NCBI GenBank assembly: GCA_016195585.1
Contig: JACPZJ010000087.1
Span: forward strand, 1-21,616
From: Nitrospirota bacterium
GTDB lineage: Bacteria; Nitrospirota; CAKKRA01; 9FT-COMBO-42-15
Length of the DNA stretch: 21,616 bases
Direction of reading: 5' to 3'
The position numbers were made by a program, and so were the translations under genes. The notes under the pieces are model-generated. The model had not been told where the DNA came from. It saw only the letters and a program-made list of their open reading frames with translations, and did not search any database. Numbering within the stretch: position 1 is the stretch's first letter; each line of letters starts with the position of its first letter. Shown one piece after another: positions 6,492 through 14,026 of this stretch.

Positions 6492-7052
6492 TTGTTATCA
6501 ACAAGCGATTTCAGAAATGGATTAAAGATTGAGGTGGAGGGGGAACCGTATGCCATTGTTGAGTTTCAGCATGTCAAGCCGGGGAAGGGCGGCGCCTTTG
6601 TCAGGACAAAATTAAGGGGAATTAAAACTGGAAGTGTGATTGACAGGACATTCCGTTCAGGTGAGAAATTTAATAAGCCAAACATGGAAGAAAGGGAGAT
6701 GCAGTATTTATATGCCTCTGCGGATCAGTACTTTTTCATGGATAATCAGACATACGAGCAGATAGCCCTTACAGAGGAGAATCTCGGTGAAGGCAGAAAA
6801 TATTTAAAAGAGAATATGGCTGTAAAGATACTTTTTTATAATGAAAAACCGATTGGTGTTGAGGTGCCGATGTTTGTTGAATTGAAGATAGTAAAGACAG
6901 ACCCTGGTGTGCGCGGTGATACAGCATCAGGCGGGACAAAGCCTGCTACTTTGGAGACAGGTGCAGTGATAAAGGTCCCGCTTTACATGAATGAAGGCGA
7001 GATAATTAAGGTTGATACAAGAACGGGCGAGTATATAGAGCGGGTTAGATGA
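6492..7052 (+). CDS. efp: Translation elongation factor P
   Basis: EF-P binds ribosomes stalled at polyproline stretches and helps peptide-bond formation. The 186-aa protein has the three-domain layout of the family: N-terminal KOW-like domain with the modification loop VKPGKGGAF (K32 corresponds to the modified K34 of E. coli EF-P), a central OB domain, and the C-terminal OB domain with TDPGVRGDTASGGTKPATLETG and the family end KVDTRTGEYIERV. The start is a TTG at 6492, supported by AAGGAGGG seven bases upstream and by alignment of LSTSDFRNGLKI with the E. coli start region; no in-frame ATG fits. No EpmA/EarP-type modification enzyme lies in this window. A palindromic element begins at its stop codon. 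Confidence 0.97.
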   Translation: MLSTSDFRNGLKIEVEGEPYAIVEFQHVKPGKGGAFVRTKLRGIKTGSVIDRTFRSGEKFNKPNMEEREMQYLYASADQYFFMDNQTYEQIALTEENLGEGRKYLKENMAVKILFYNEKPIGVEVPMFVELKIVKTDPGVRGDTASGGTKPATLETGAVIKVPLYMNEGEIIKVDTRTGEYIERVR

Positions 7053-7176
7053 ACGGTTTCGTAAAAAGTCCATCTGCTGCGTTGTCGCTTCGGCCTCGCA
7101 TCCTCACATACTACTTTGTATGTTGCGGTGCGAGCCCTCGCTCCGCCTTGCATCTGGAGCTTTTTACTTTGCCGTT
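7052..7176. repeat. 125-bp imperfect palindromic element between efp and accB
   Basis: The left end AACGG...GTAAAAAGTCCA (from 7052) and the right end TGGAGCTTTTTAC...CCGTT (to 7176) are inverted copies, and the inner parts CCTCGCATCC and GGTGCGAG also pair. The centre is a CATAC-TACTTT-GTATG hairpin. The whole thus folds into one long imperfect hairpin. It begins inside the efp stop codon TGA (7050-7052). Open frames across it are by-products of its composition. It resembles non-autonomous repeats of REP or MITE type; copy number in the genome is unknown. Confidence 0.7.
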
Positions 7177-7237
7177 AAACTTTTGCAGAGGAATGAATGA
7201 TAGACGATGGTTAATTTCAAAACTTAGGAGTGGATAG

Positions 7238-7711
7238 ATGAACATTAAAGAATTAAAAGAATTGATTGACCTGATGAGGAATGCAGACATCTCCGAACTT
7301 GAAATAGAAAAAGGGGGAGTAAAGGTAAAACTTAAAAAAGGCCACTCCCTTGCCATGCCTGCTATTACAAGGGTGGAGGCTGCAATACCCCAGAATATAG
7401 AAAGGCAGGTTATATCTGCAAGAGAAGAAAAGGCTGCAATACCTGTTGAAGAGGAAAAAGGGATAGTGACTGTTACATCGCCGCTTGTAGGCACCTTTTA
7501 CAGGGCGCCTGCGCCGGATGCCAAGCCATATGTAGAGATCGGTGATATTGTTAAAAAGGGTCAGATTATCTGCCTTGTTGAGGCAATGAAGCTCATGAAT
7601 GAGATAGAGGCAGATATCAATGGCAGGATCTCTGCCATACTTGTGGAAAGTGGCCAGCCGGTTGAATTCGGGCAGCCGCTCTTTAAGATTGAACCTACAG
7701 AGGACTTATAA
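7238..7711 (+). CDS. accB: Biotin carboxyl carrier protein of acetyl-CoA carboxylase
   Basis: BCCP carries the biotin that shuttles carboxyl groups between biotin carboxylase and carboxyltransferase in the first step of fatty-acid synthesis. The 157-aa protein has an N-terminal helical region (IKELKELIDLMRNADISELE), a variable linker (about 45-80), and the C-terminal biotinyl domain beginning VTSPLVGTFYRAPAPDAKPYV. The biotinylation motif EAMKLMNEIE is intact, with the target lysine at K118. Length is normal. The ATG at 7238 follows TAGGAG at good spacing. accC starts three bases after its stop, so the pair is an operon. The accA/accD subunits are not in the window. Confidence 0.96.
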   Translation: MNIKELKELIDLMRNADISELEIEKGGVKVKLKKGHSLAMPAITRVEAAIPQNIERQVISAREEKAAIPVEEEKGIVTVTSPLVGTFYRAPAPDAKPYVEIGDIVKKGQIICLVEAMKLMNEIEADINGRISAILVESGQPVEFGQPLFKIEPTEDL

Positions 7712-7714
7712 GAT

Positions 7715-9061
7715 ATGTTCAAAAAGATACTGATTGCAAACAGGGGGGAGATTGCCCTCCGCATAATAAGGGCATGCAAAGAGCTCGGTATAAAGACCGT
7801 TGCTATACATTCTGTGGCAGATAGGAATGCATTGCATGTCCGCTTTGCAGATGAAAATGTCTGTGTCGGTCCTGCAGAGGGTTCGTTAAGCTACAGGAAT
7901 GTGCCAAATATCATCAGCGCCGCTGAGATAACCGATGCAGAGGCAATACATCCGGGGTACGGTTTTCTTGCTGAGAATGCAAATTTTGCTGAGGTGTGCG
8001 AATCTACAGGTATTAAATTTATCGGCCCCTCTCCGGAGAGTATTGCACTGATGGGAGACAAGGCAAAGGCAAAGGAGACGATGATAAAGGCAGACGTGCC
8101 TGTGCTGCCAGGCAGCGACGGGATAATTGCAACTGAGGATGAGGCATTGAAGGTTGCCAAAGAGATTGGCTATCCTGTTATTATTAAAGCTGCTGCAGGC
8201 GGAGGCGGCAGGGGGATGAGGGTTGTGCATAATGAAAAGGACCTTGTCAATTCCTTTTTAATGGCACAGGCAGAGGCGCACTCAGCCTTTGGCAGCAATG
8301 CGGTATACATTGAAAAGTTCTTTATTGAGCCGAGGCACATTGAGGTTCAGATACTTGCAGATGAACATGGGAATACAATCTATCTCGGCGAGAGGGACTG
8401 CTCAATACAGAGGAGGCACCAGAAGCTTATTGAAGAGGCACCCTCCCCGGCAGTATCGCCTGAGCTCAGAAAGAAGATGGGAGAGATCGCTGTGAAGGCT
8501 GCGAGGGCAGTGAATTATAAAAATGCCGGCACCATGGAATTTTTGCTTGATAAAATCGGCAATTTTTATTTTATGGAGATGAATACGAGAATTCAGGTGG
8601 AGCATCCGATTACAGAGATGGTTACAGGGATAGATATAGTAAAGGAGCAGATAAAGATTGCAGCAGGCTTGCCGCTGGAATATAAACAGGGAGATATAAA
8701 GATTAATGGCCACAGCATTGAATGCCGGATAAATGCAGAGTGTCCTGAGAAATTTTCGCCATCCCCGGGTCTTATTACAGCCTATCATCCGCCGGGCGGA
8801 CTTGGTGTCAGGGTTGACTCAGCAGCATATACTAATTATACAGTGCCGCCATATTATGATTCCATGATTGCAAAGCTCATTGTCCATGCCCCTACAAGGG
8901 AAGAGGCAATAATAAGGATGAAGCGGGCGCTGGATGAGTATATAATAGAAGGGATCAAGACAACCATCCCATTTCACAAGAAGGTCCTGAACGACCCTGA
9001 CTTTAACAGGGGCATTTTTTATACTAACTTCCTTGAAAAATTCAATTCAGTGAAAGAGTAG
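7715..9061 (+). CDS. accC: Acetyl-CoA carboxylase, biotin carboxylase subunit
   Basis: The enzyme carboxylates biotin on AccB using ATP and bicarbonate. The 448-aa protein matches the family from the opening FKKILIANRGEIALRIIRA onward. The ATP-grasp domain holds the glycine-rich loop AAAGGGGRGMRVV (about 160-172), ERDCSIQRRHQKLIEEAPSP, and EMNTRIQVEHPITE, where E288, R292 and E296 fall at the same numbers as in the E. coli enzyme. The C-terminal domain (from about 330) includes IECRINAE. The gene is complete, with no sign of frameshift. It ends the housekeeping run; a 183-base gap with a possible AT-rich stem-loop and a sigma54 promoter follows. Confidence 0.97.
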   Translation: MFKKILIANRGEIALRIIRACKELGIKTVAIHSVADRNALHVRFADENVCVGPAEGSLSYRNVPNIISAAEITDAEAIHPGYGFLAENANFAEVCESTGIKFIGPSPESIALMGDKAKAKETMIKADVPVLPGSDGIIATEDEALKVAKEIGYPVIIKAAAGGGGRGMRVVHNEKDLVNSFLMAQAEAHSAFGSNAVYIEKFFIEPRHIEVQILADEHGNTIYLGERDCSIQRRHQKLIEEAPSPAVSPELRKKMGEIAVKAARAVNYKNAGTMEFLLDKIGNFYFMEMNTRIQVEHPITEMVTGIDIVKEQIKIAAGLPLEYKQGDIKINGHSIECRINAECPEKFSPSPGLITAYHPPGGLGVRVDSAAYTNYTVPPYYDSMIAKLIVHAPTREEAIIRMKRALDEYIIEGIKTTIPFHKKVLNDPDFNRGIFYTNFLEKFNSVKE

Positions 9062-9072
9062 AAGCTGAACCT

Positions 9073-9119
9073 AAAATTGTAATAATCGTTCAAAACTGTA
9101 TTTATTTTACTACAATTTT
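9073..9119. promoter_or_regulatory. Inverted repeat upstream of sigma54 promoter (possible activator site or weak terminator)
   Basis: AAAATTGTA (9073-9081) and TACAATTTT (9111-9119) are perfect inverted copies 29 bases apart. The second arm runs into a T-run, so it could be a weak AT-rich terminator for accC. Its centre also lies about 130 bases upstream of the predicted sigma54 transcription start, where bacterial enhancer-binding proteins usually bind. A TATAAT overlaps at 9120-9125 but no good -35 was found. Confidence 0.35.
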
Positions 9120-9197
9120 TATAATACACCTATTTCTATATTAAAAAATATACTTATCTTTCAGGCAGTTACAAATAACCACATATTAATCCACTTC

Positions 9198-9213
9198 TGG
9201 CAAACATCTTGCT
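9198..9213 (+). promoter_or_regulatory. Probable sigma54 (RpoN) -24/-12 promoter
   Basis: TGGCAAACATCTTGCT fits the sigma54 consensus TGGCAC-N5-TTGCA/T at all but one of the conserved positions, with GG (9199-9200) and GC (9211-9212) exactly ten bases apart, and a pyrimidine just before TGG. The transcription start would be near 9224, about 20 bases before the ATG at 9245. It would make the envelope cluster dependent on an enhancer-binding activator, which is not encoded here. Confidence 0.68.
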
Positions 9214-9244
9214 TATATCTAATAATGTAATTCGAAAATATAAA

Positions 9245-11398
9245 ATGAGGCATTTTATCTTGGGAAGGATGGGGTTTCCTTTCTTTATTATTTTTATAGC
9301 GCTTGCTCATCACTTTTCTTATGCCCTTGCAGAAACAGGCGGCACAGGTCTTAGTATAAGATGGAAAAGGGAGATAGGGACTGAGACATATACACGGGGC
9401 ATTACAGAAAAGGGCAGGACAACATATATCCAGGCCTATAATGGCTTTTTGTATGCCCTTGATGAGAGGGGCAATAAGAGGTGGCGGGTAAAGACGGATC
9501 TTTATGAGAATGCATTTAAGAAATTTAATGGGGTCTTGTATACAGGGGCGAGGGATGGATACCTTCTATCAATAAATGGAGACAGCGGTCAGGAACTCTG
9601 GCGTTATAAGGCAGAGGGTTCAATTAATGGCGCGCCAGTAATAGCTGGGGATTTAATCCTTTTTGGCTCATCAGGCGGAATTCTTTATGCCATTAATCCT
9701 GAAACAGGTTTAAAAAAGTGGTCATACAGGACAGAGAGCGGGGTATCATTCTCTCCTGCAATTAGCGAGGATAAGATAGTTTATGTTGGCTCAAAAGACG
9801 GCCTCTTTTATGCAATAAGCGCAGAAGGCGGTAAGCTATTGTGGAAATTCAGCGCAGAGGGAGGGATCGTGGCCTCTCCTGTTATTGATGGTGATAATGT
9901 ATATTTTGGCGCGAGGGATGAGAAATTATATAGCCTTAACAGATATACGGGTGAGTCGAGATGGCTTTTTAATGCAGGCTCTGCATTGAATTCCAATCCA
10001 CTGATTTATGGCAAGACAATCTGCGCTGTCTCAGATGAGGGCATCTTATACGGCATTGATAAGGAGACAGGGACTGAAATATGGAGGATAAAACTGGAGA
10101 GGCGGTCTAATACAAATCTGGCAGAAGCAGGCGGGGTCTTGTATGCAGGGACAGATGACCTCTATGCAATAGATATTAATAATGGAAAGGTCATCTGGAG
10201 ATTTAATGAAAGGGTGAAGGAATTATTTCAGATGGAGATGCAAAGATTAAAGATAGAAGGGGAAAGGAGATTAACAGAGGATGAGAAAAGGGCTATCCGT
10301 GTCAGTGACTATTTCCCTATTGACAGCAGGATCAACTCATCTCCAATAATTGCCGACGGCGATATATCCTTTGGCACAGAAAAGGGTTATCTATATCTGG
10401 TAAACAGGCTCACAGGCGAGATAATGTGGAGGTTCAAGACAGGCGCGGCTGGCAGCCTGTCACCCATTGCAGACAAGGAGGCAGTTTATACAGCAGGTGA
10501 TGATAACACCGTATATGCCTTTAATGTAAACTCAGGCCAGATTAAATGGAAGGCAGTTTTATACGGTGAGATTGAGAAGATTAATGTTGGAGAAAAAGGG
10601 CTCTATGCAGTTGACAGCAACAAGAGGCTTTATGCCCTTAAAAAAAGCGATGGCAATATTAGGTGGTCGCACAGGGCAGAGGGCGAGGTAAATGGCATTT
10701 ATACAATGCAGGAGAGGGATGCACATGAGATAGTTATTCTTCAGACTGATAATGAAAAGATACATGGCATTGATGGGGATAAAGGGACGACATGGGTTGG
10801 GCAGGCCTTTCGTATCCCTGATTTTATTACATCACCAATTGCCATTGAGAATGATATTCTCTTTTTTGGCTCTAAGAAAGGCGATCTCTATGCGCTTCAA
10901 TTAAAAGACAAAAGGTTTTCTATTGTGTGGCAGACCCATTTGGGGAAGGCGGTTATAGCAGCTCCAATACTATTTAATAATATGGTATATGCCGCCACAG
11001 AGAATGGAGAGATATTAGGCATAGACAAGGCATTGGGGGTAATAAAATGGAGATATGGTCTAAAGGGGAATATAGGATTGCTAACAGCGCATGATGGGGT
11101 TATTTATGCTGTAATAAATGAACAGTTTATTCATGCCATAGATGCAGGGGTAAGTAAGACACTCTGGAGGTTTGATGCAAAGACGAGGATAAAGGGCGTC
11201 AATGTTGTCAATAGTGAAGGACTGTTTGTTACTGCTGATACTGGAGTTATTTACAATATTGATAAGGCTGACGGCGCTATACGAAATGAATTTAAGGTTG
11301 ATGAAGGGATTGCCTCGCAGCCTGTTTCCGGGGATGGGAATCTGTTTTATATCACAAGGGAAGGAAATCTTTATACACTGACAATAAGATTGCAATAA
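9245..11398 (+). CDS. Exported PQQ/BamB-type double beta-propeller protein
   Basis: With the ATG at 9245 the product has 717 aa and a Sec signal peptide (MRHFILGRMG, then a hydrophobic core ending near HHFSYALA). An in-frame TTG at 9209 lies inside the -12 promoter element and would precede the predicted transcript start, so it is rejected. The mature part is a string of about 16 PQQ-like blades of the form G-x-LYAI-x-x-x-TG-x-x-x-W-x-(F/Y), for example ILYAINPETGLKKWSYRTES and TVYAFNVNSGQIKWKA, enough for two eight-bladed propellers. A charged helical insert (about 321-360, KELFQMEMQRLKIEGERRLT) interrupts them. There is no lipobox and no sign of dehydrogenase catalytic residues, so a scaffold role like that of BamB is more likely than an enzyme. 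It heads the envelope cluster. Confidence 0.88.
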   Translation: MRHFILGRMGFPFFIIFIALAHHFSYALAETGGTGLSIRWKREIGTETYTRGITEKGRTTYIQAYNGFLYALDERGNKRWRVKTDLYENAFKKFNGVLYTGARDGYLLSINGDSGQELWRYKAEGSINGAPVIAGDLILFGSSGGILYAINPETGLKKWSYRTESGVSFSPAISEDKIVYVGSKDGLFYAISAEGGKLLWKFSAEGGIVASPVIDGDNVYFGARDEKLYSLNRYTGESRWLFNAGSALNSNPLIYGKTICAVSDEGILYGIDKETGTEIWRIKLERRSNTNLAEAGGVLYAGTDDLYAIDINNGKVIWRFNERVKELFQMEMQRLKIEGERRLTEDEKRAIRVSDYFPIDSRINSSPIIADGDISFGTEKGYLYLVNRLTGEIMWRFKTGAAGSLSPIADKEAVYTAGDDNTVYAFNVNSGQIKWKAVLYGEIEKINVGEKGLYAVDSNKRLYALKKSDGNIRWSHRAEGEVNGIYTMQERDAHEIVILQTDNEKIHGIDGDKGTTWVGQAFRIPDFITSPIAIENDILFFGSKKGDLYALQLKDKRFSIVWQTHLGKAVIAAPILFNNMVYAATENGEILGIDKALGVIKWRYGLKGNIGLLTAHDGVIYAVINEQFIHAIDAGVSKTLWRFDAKTRIKGVNVVNSEGLFVTADTGVIYNIDKADGAIRNEFKVDEGIASQPVSGDGNLFYITREGNLYTLTIRLQ

Positions 11399-11409
11399 AG
11401 GAGGGGAAA

Positions 11410-11847
11410 ATGAAATTTAGAAATACAGTATATATGTTTATTTTATTGGCGATACTCTCAGGCTGCGCCACAAAGATATCAGGCACAGTGCATCTCCTTG
11501 ATGAAACCGGGGCGCCATTGAAGGCTGAAAATCCTTCAGGGACTGTAATTAATATGATAAATCTTTCAGCCCCGATCAGCCGCGCAAATTATTCAGTAGA
11601 GGCGAATGATAAAGGCCTTTTTGAAAAGAAGGAGTTAGAAGCTGGGGAATATAAGGTAGAGGCATCAAGACTGGGCTTTGCCACTGAGACGCAGGGCGCA
11701 AAGCTCGGCAAGTTTAGCCATAAAAAGTTTGAATTTAAACTGAAGAAGATACCAGAGGGGAAGAGAAAGAGCATCAAAGAGGGCAATAAGGACGAAGAGA
11801 AGATTATTAATCCCGGCGAGGTCAATATACAGCCGCCGTCAATGTAA
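11410..11847 (+). CDS. Lipoprotein with carboxypeptidase-regulatory-like (Ig-like) domain
   Basis: The 145-aa product begins with a lipoprotein signal (MKFRNTVYMFILLAILSGC; lipobox LSGC, mature Cys19 followed by Ala, so probably outer membrane by the +2 rule). The mature part (about 24-115) reads as one beta-sandwich domain: ISGTVHLLDETGAPL, a central KGLFEKKELEAGEYKVEAS and GFATETQG, the typical order of CarboxypepD_reg/CnaB-like domains. The tail is very lysine/glutamate rich. A strong AGGAGGGG lies just upstream, and the gene starts 11 bases after the propeller stop, so it is in the same operon. No enzymatic motif is seen; I do not recognise a named family. Confidence 0.82.
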   Translation: MKFRNTVYMFILLAILSGCATKISGTVHLLDETGAPLKAENPSGTVINMINLSAPISRANYSVEANDKGLFEKKELEAGEYKVEASRLGFATETQGAKLGKFSHKKFEFKLKKIPEGKRKSIKEGNKDEEKIINPGEVNIQPPSM

Positions 11848-11875
11848 GGTACAAAAGGTATAATATCTTATTTAT

Positions 11876-11904
11876 TAACAATATTCCCTATAGGGACATT
11901 GTTA
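11876..11904 (+). promoter_or_regulatory. Stem-loop between the first and second lipoprotein genes
   Basis: TAACAAT (11876-11882) pairs with ATTGTTA (11898-11904), and inside it TCCC pairs with GGGA around a TATA loop. No U-run follows, so it is not a standard terminator. A perfect TATAAT stands just upstream (11859-11864) but with only a weak -35. It may be an mRNA-processing or stability element in the operon. Confidence 0.4.
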
Positions 11905-11923
11905 GTAAGTGTTAACAGGCATT

Positions 11924-12346
11924 ATGTGGCAGAGGGCATTTCTACAGGTAATAGTTTTACTTCTCCCATTGGCTACTGGCTGCACCCTTAGAGGGGATAC
12001 AGATGTTTATTTGATTATTGAGAGCAGGGATGAGAATGGCGATCTCCTTCCTGATGCAAGGGTAATAATCAATGGCATTGAGAAGGGGGTAACAGACGGG
12101 AATGGGCTTTTCAGCGGGGTTATAAAGACAACAATTGGAAGGGATGTAAGCCTCAAGGCAGTAAAGGATAATAAGAGCTGGAAGACCGTCTTCAAGATAT
12201 ATCCAAAGATAGATGATATAAAGAGGGGCGAAAAGAGGGATGGTTTTGAGGGTGATATAAAACTGGACGAGGAGGTAGCTTCCATTGCAGAGGCGCACCA
12301 GAAGGGGGAGTACAGGTTTATTGCGATCCTCGCAAAAAATAATTAG
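11924..12346 (+). CDS. Lipoprotein with single Ig-like domain, paralogue of its downstream neighbour
   Basis: The ATG at 11924 is preferred over the in-frame GTG at 11909; it gives 140 aa starting MWQRAFLQVIVLLLPLATGC, a lipoprotein signal with lipidated Cys20 (lipobox LATGC). The single mature domain contains VYLIIESRDENGDLLPDARV and GVTDGNGLFSG, closely resembling the first domain of the next gene (IELAIEARSVSDGMPLSQAK, GETDSSGKFNG), including the K-x-W-K-x-x-F-x-I stretch after it. This points to a tandem duplication within the cluster. The Shine-Dalgarno is weak, so translation may be partly coupled or start elsewhere. Function unknown; the sequence has no enzymatic motif. Confidence 0.75.
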   Translation: MWQRAFLQVIVLLLPLATGCTLRGDTDVYLIIESRDENGDLLPDARVIINGIEKGVTDGNGLFSGVIKTTIGRDVSLKAVKDNKSWKTVFKIYPKIDDIKRGEKRDGFEGDIKLDEEVASIAEAHQKGEYRFIAILAKNN

Positions 12347-12374
12347 CAATGAATAACTCTAAGGAGGGCTTAAT

Positions 12375-13964
12375 ATGAGAAATAATATTACAAAAAATTC
12401 CCTGCTTATTATGTCGGTTCTTGCGCTATTTTTATCGGCTGCATGTTCAAAGGGGAATAAGATAGAGCTTGCCATTGAGGCAAGGTCTGTATCTGACGGC
12501 ATGCCGCTATCTCAGGCAAAGATAATCTTAGATAATAAAGAAGAGGGGGAGACCGACTCCTCCGGGAAATTCAACGGCCAGATAATAAGAAAGCCGGGTA
12601 CAGAGGTAGAGCTTGTAATAAAAAAAGATGCAAAGGGTTACAGGTATGAGCCATGGAAGAAGGCCTTTATTATAAGGCTGCCAAAGGACAGCGCTGCTGT
12701 TGATAAATACGAGTTTATTGCAGAGCTAAGCGGCGGAAAATATATCACAATAACAGCAAAGGAGAAGGACTCGCCGATTTCATCGGCCCAGATAATGATT
12801 GATAAAAAGAAGGCAGGTGTTACAAATGATAAGGGGATATACGAGCATACATATACAGGGGCTTTTTCAAAGGAGGCGGTGATTTCTGCATCAAAGGCAG
12901 GTTATGTGACAGGTGAAAGCAGGGTTAAGATAGAGCCGGGGGCAGAGGTTGTTGTAAATCTTGCAAAGTATATCAATCTGAATATCACAGCGCACACAGA
13001 GGATTACGGTGTAGTAAGCGGTATCGCAGGTATTGATGTTTACATAAATGGGAAGCCTCAGGGCAAGACAAATAAAAATGGTGAGTTTGTATATGATTAT
13101 AAAGGCGAGCCGAATAAAAAGGTTACAGTGGAGCTGAAGGCTGCGGATTATATCCCATATTCATGGAAGAAGGATGTGGTGTTAAAGGATAGCGCCAGCC
13201 TTACAAGATATTTTTATCCTGTTTCGCCAAAACCTATAAAGGTCGGCATATATAAATTTGCAAGCAACCTTTATGCAGACAATGAGGTGAAAGAGATCAT
13301 CAGCAGGGTGCATACTTCTTTATCAGAGAGCCTCTTTGATAACAAGGCATTTAAGGATGTCCCAACAAATGTCCTGATTGATGAGGTAAAGAAGAATAAA
13401 CTCAGCCTTGATAAGATGACAGGCAAGGGATGGGCGAATACAAACCTGAAAAAGCTCATTGATATGATTATTGTGGGCAGTATCGGCAAAGACGACAAAG
13501 GCTATACAGTAGAGACAAAGGTGTATACATCTAAGGGTAAGATCCTTCTAAGTGTTATAAAGCAGGTAAAGGGGTTAAGGGATATTGATTCTGCGGCGAG
13601 GGATCTGGCATCTGAGATAGCAGAGAGATTCCCCTTTGAAGGCACGGTTGTTGCTGTTGAGGATGACGGTTTAAAGATAAATCTTGGAAAGGCTGGCGGC
13701 TACAGGCTGTCAAGGGGTATGGAGTTTGATGTGCAGGCTGCCAAATTTGATAATGAAGGAAAGATAACAGGCGTAAATAATATAGGCGTTGTTGAGCTTA
13801 AAAAGATTGATGCGGCTTCCTCTTTCGCTGCGCCAGTGAATGTTAAGGGCAAGGCAGCGATAGGCGATAAGGTTGTGAGGAAGCTCTATGAGTACACAGA
13901 GGCCGGACAGAGAAGGACGGGAGGTTTGATATACCGGTTAAACTGGGAAGGAGATACTCATTAA
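12375..13964 (+). CDS. Large lipoprotein with Ig-like repeats and CsgG/FlgT-like region; probably 5' part of a frameshifted gene
   Basis: The 529-aa product follows a strong AAGGAGGG. It has a signal peptide ending LFLSAAC (lipidated Cys24, Ser at +2). Three carboxypeptidase-regulatory-like domains follow (about 29-118, 120-196, 200-285), each with a G-x-T-(D/N)-x-x-G-x-(F/Y) turn. Residues about 290-420 (VGIYKFASN..., ending AERFPF) resemble the nucleotide-free CsgG/FlgT/TolB-N type alpha/beta fold, and 422-512 (EGTVVAVEDDGLKINLG ... AAIGDKVV) resemble the FlgT C-terminal barrel. After GDKVVRKLYEYTEAGQ the frame turns into an unconvincing 16-residue tail, while the -1 frame continues with domain-like sequence into the PEGA-TPR part at 14027-14866. 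The original protein was probably about 830 aa. The domain assignments are by pattern only. Confidence 0.8.
   Translation: MRNNITKNSLLIMSVLALFLSAACSKGNKIELAIEARSVSDGMPLSQAKIILDNKEEGETDSSGKFNGQIIRKPGTEVELVIKKDAKGYRYEPWKKAFIIRLPKDSAAVDKYEFIAELSGGKYITITAKEKDSPISSAQIMIDKKKAGVTNDKGIYEHTYTGAFSKEAVISASKAGYVTGESRVKIEPGAEVVVNLAKYINLNITAHTEDYGVVSGIAGIDVYINGKPQGKTNKNGEFVYDYKGEPNKKVTVELKAADYIPYSWKKDVVLKDSASLTRYFYPVSPKPIKVGIYKFASNLYADNEVKEIISRVHTSLSESLFDNKAFKDVPTNVLIDEVKKNKLSLDKMTGKGWANTNLKKLIDMIIVGSIGKDDKGYTVETKVYTSKGKILLSVIKQVKGLRDIDSAARDLASEIAERFPFEGTVVAVEDDGLKINLGKAGGYRLSRGMEFDVQAAKFDNEGKITGVNNIGVVELKKIDAASSFAAPVNVKGKAAIGDKVVRKLYEYTEAGQRRTGGLIYRLNWEGDTH
13892..13930 (+). other. Putative single-base deletion (frameshift site) joining two parts of one lipoprotein gene
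   Basis: The frame of the 14027-14866 region is open back to 13892 (preceded by TGA at 13889), although no start codon there is usable. Switching frame after CAG (13908-13910) reads TEAGQ-EKDGRFDIPVKLGRRY, which continues smoothly as an Ig-like or PEGA-linked domain. Adding one G within ACAGAGAAGG restores a single frame from 12375 to 14866. No classical X-XXY-YYZ slippery heptamer is seen, so sequencing error or a real mutation is more likely than programmed frameshifting. Confidence 0.6.
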
Positions 13965-14026
13965 TACTCTATAAACACGGGTATCAGCAGGTTAGGGATA
14001 AGATAAGCCTTGACAAGAATAAAGAG

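Noticed and set aside
6216..6525. Two overlapping open frames between the M24 peptidase gene and efp
   Set aside because: They run through the intergenic palindromic element, overlap real genes in other frames and lack starts with Shine-Dalgarno.
7049..7237. 62-codon frame between efp and accB
   Set aside because: It is a by-product of the long palindrome; its composition follows the repeat and not coding sequence.
9209..9244. TTG start at 9209 for the propeller protein
   Set aside because: It falls in the -12 element of the sigma54 promoter and would precede the predicted transcription start; the ATG at 9245 gives a proper signal peptide.
9245..11398. PQQ-dependent dehydrogenase
   Set aside because: Only the blade repeats are present; no cofactor-binding or catalytic motifs were seen, and the blade number fits a double scaffold.
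13892..13930. Programmed ribosomal frameshifting at the lipoprotein break
   Set aside because: No classical slippery heptamer or clear downstream pseudoknot is visible; a plain one-base deletion explains the data more simply.
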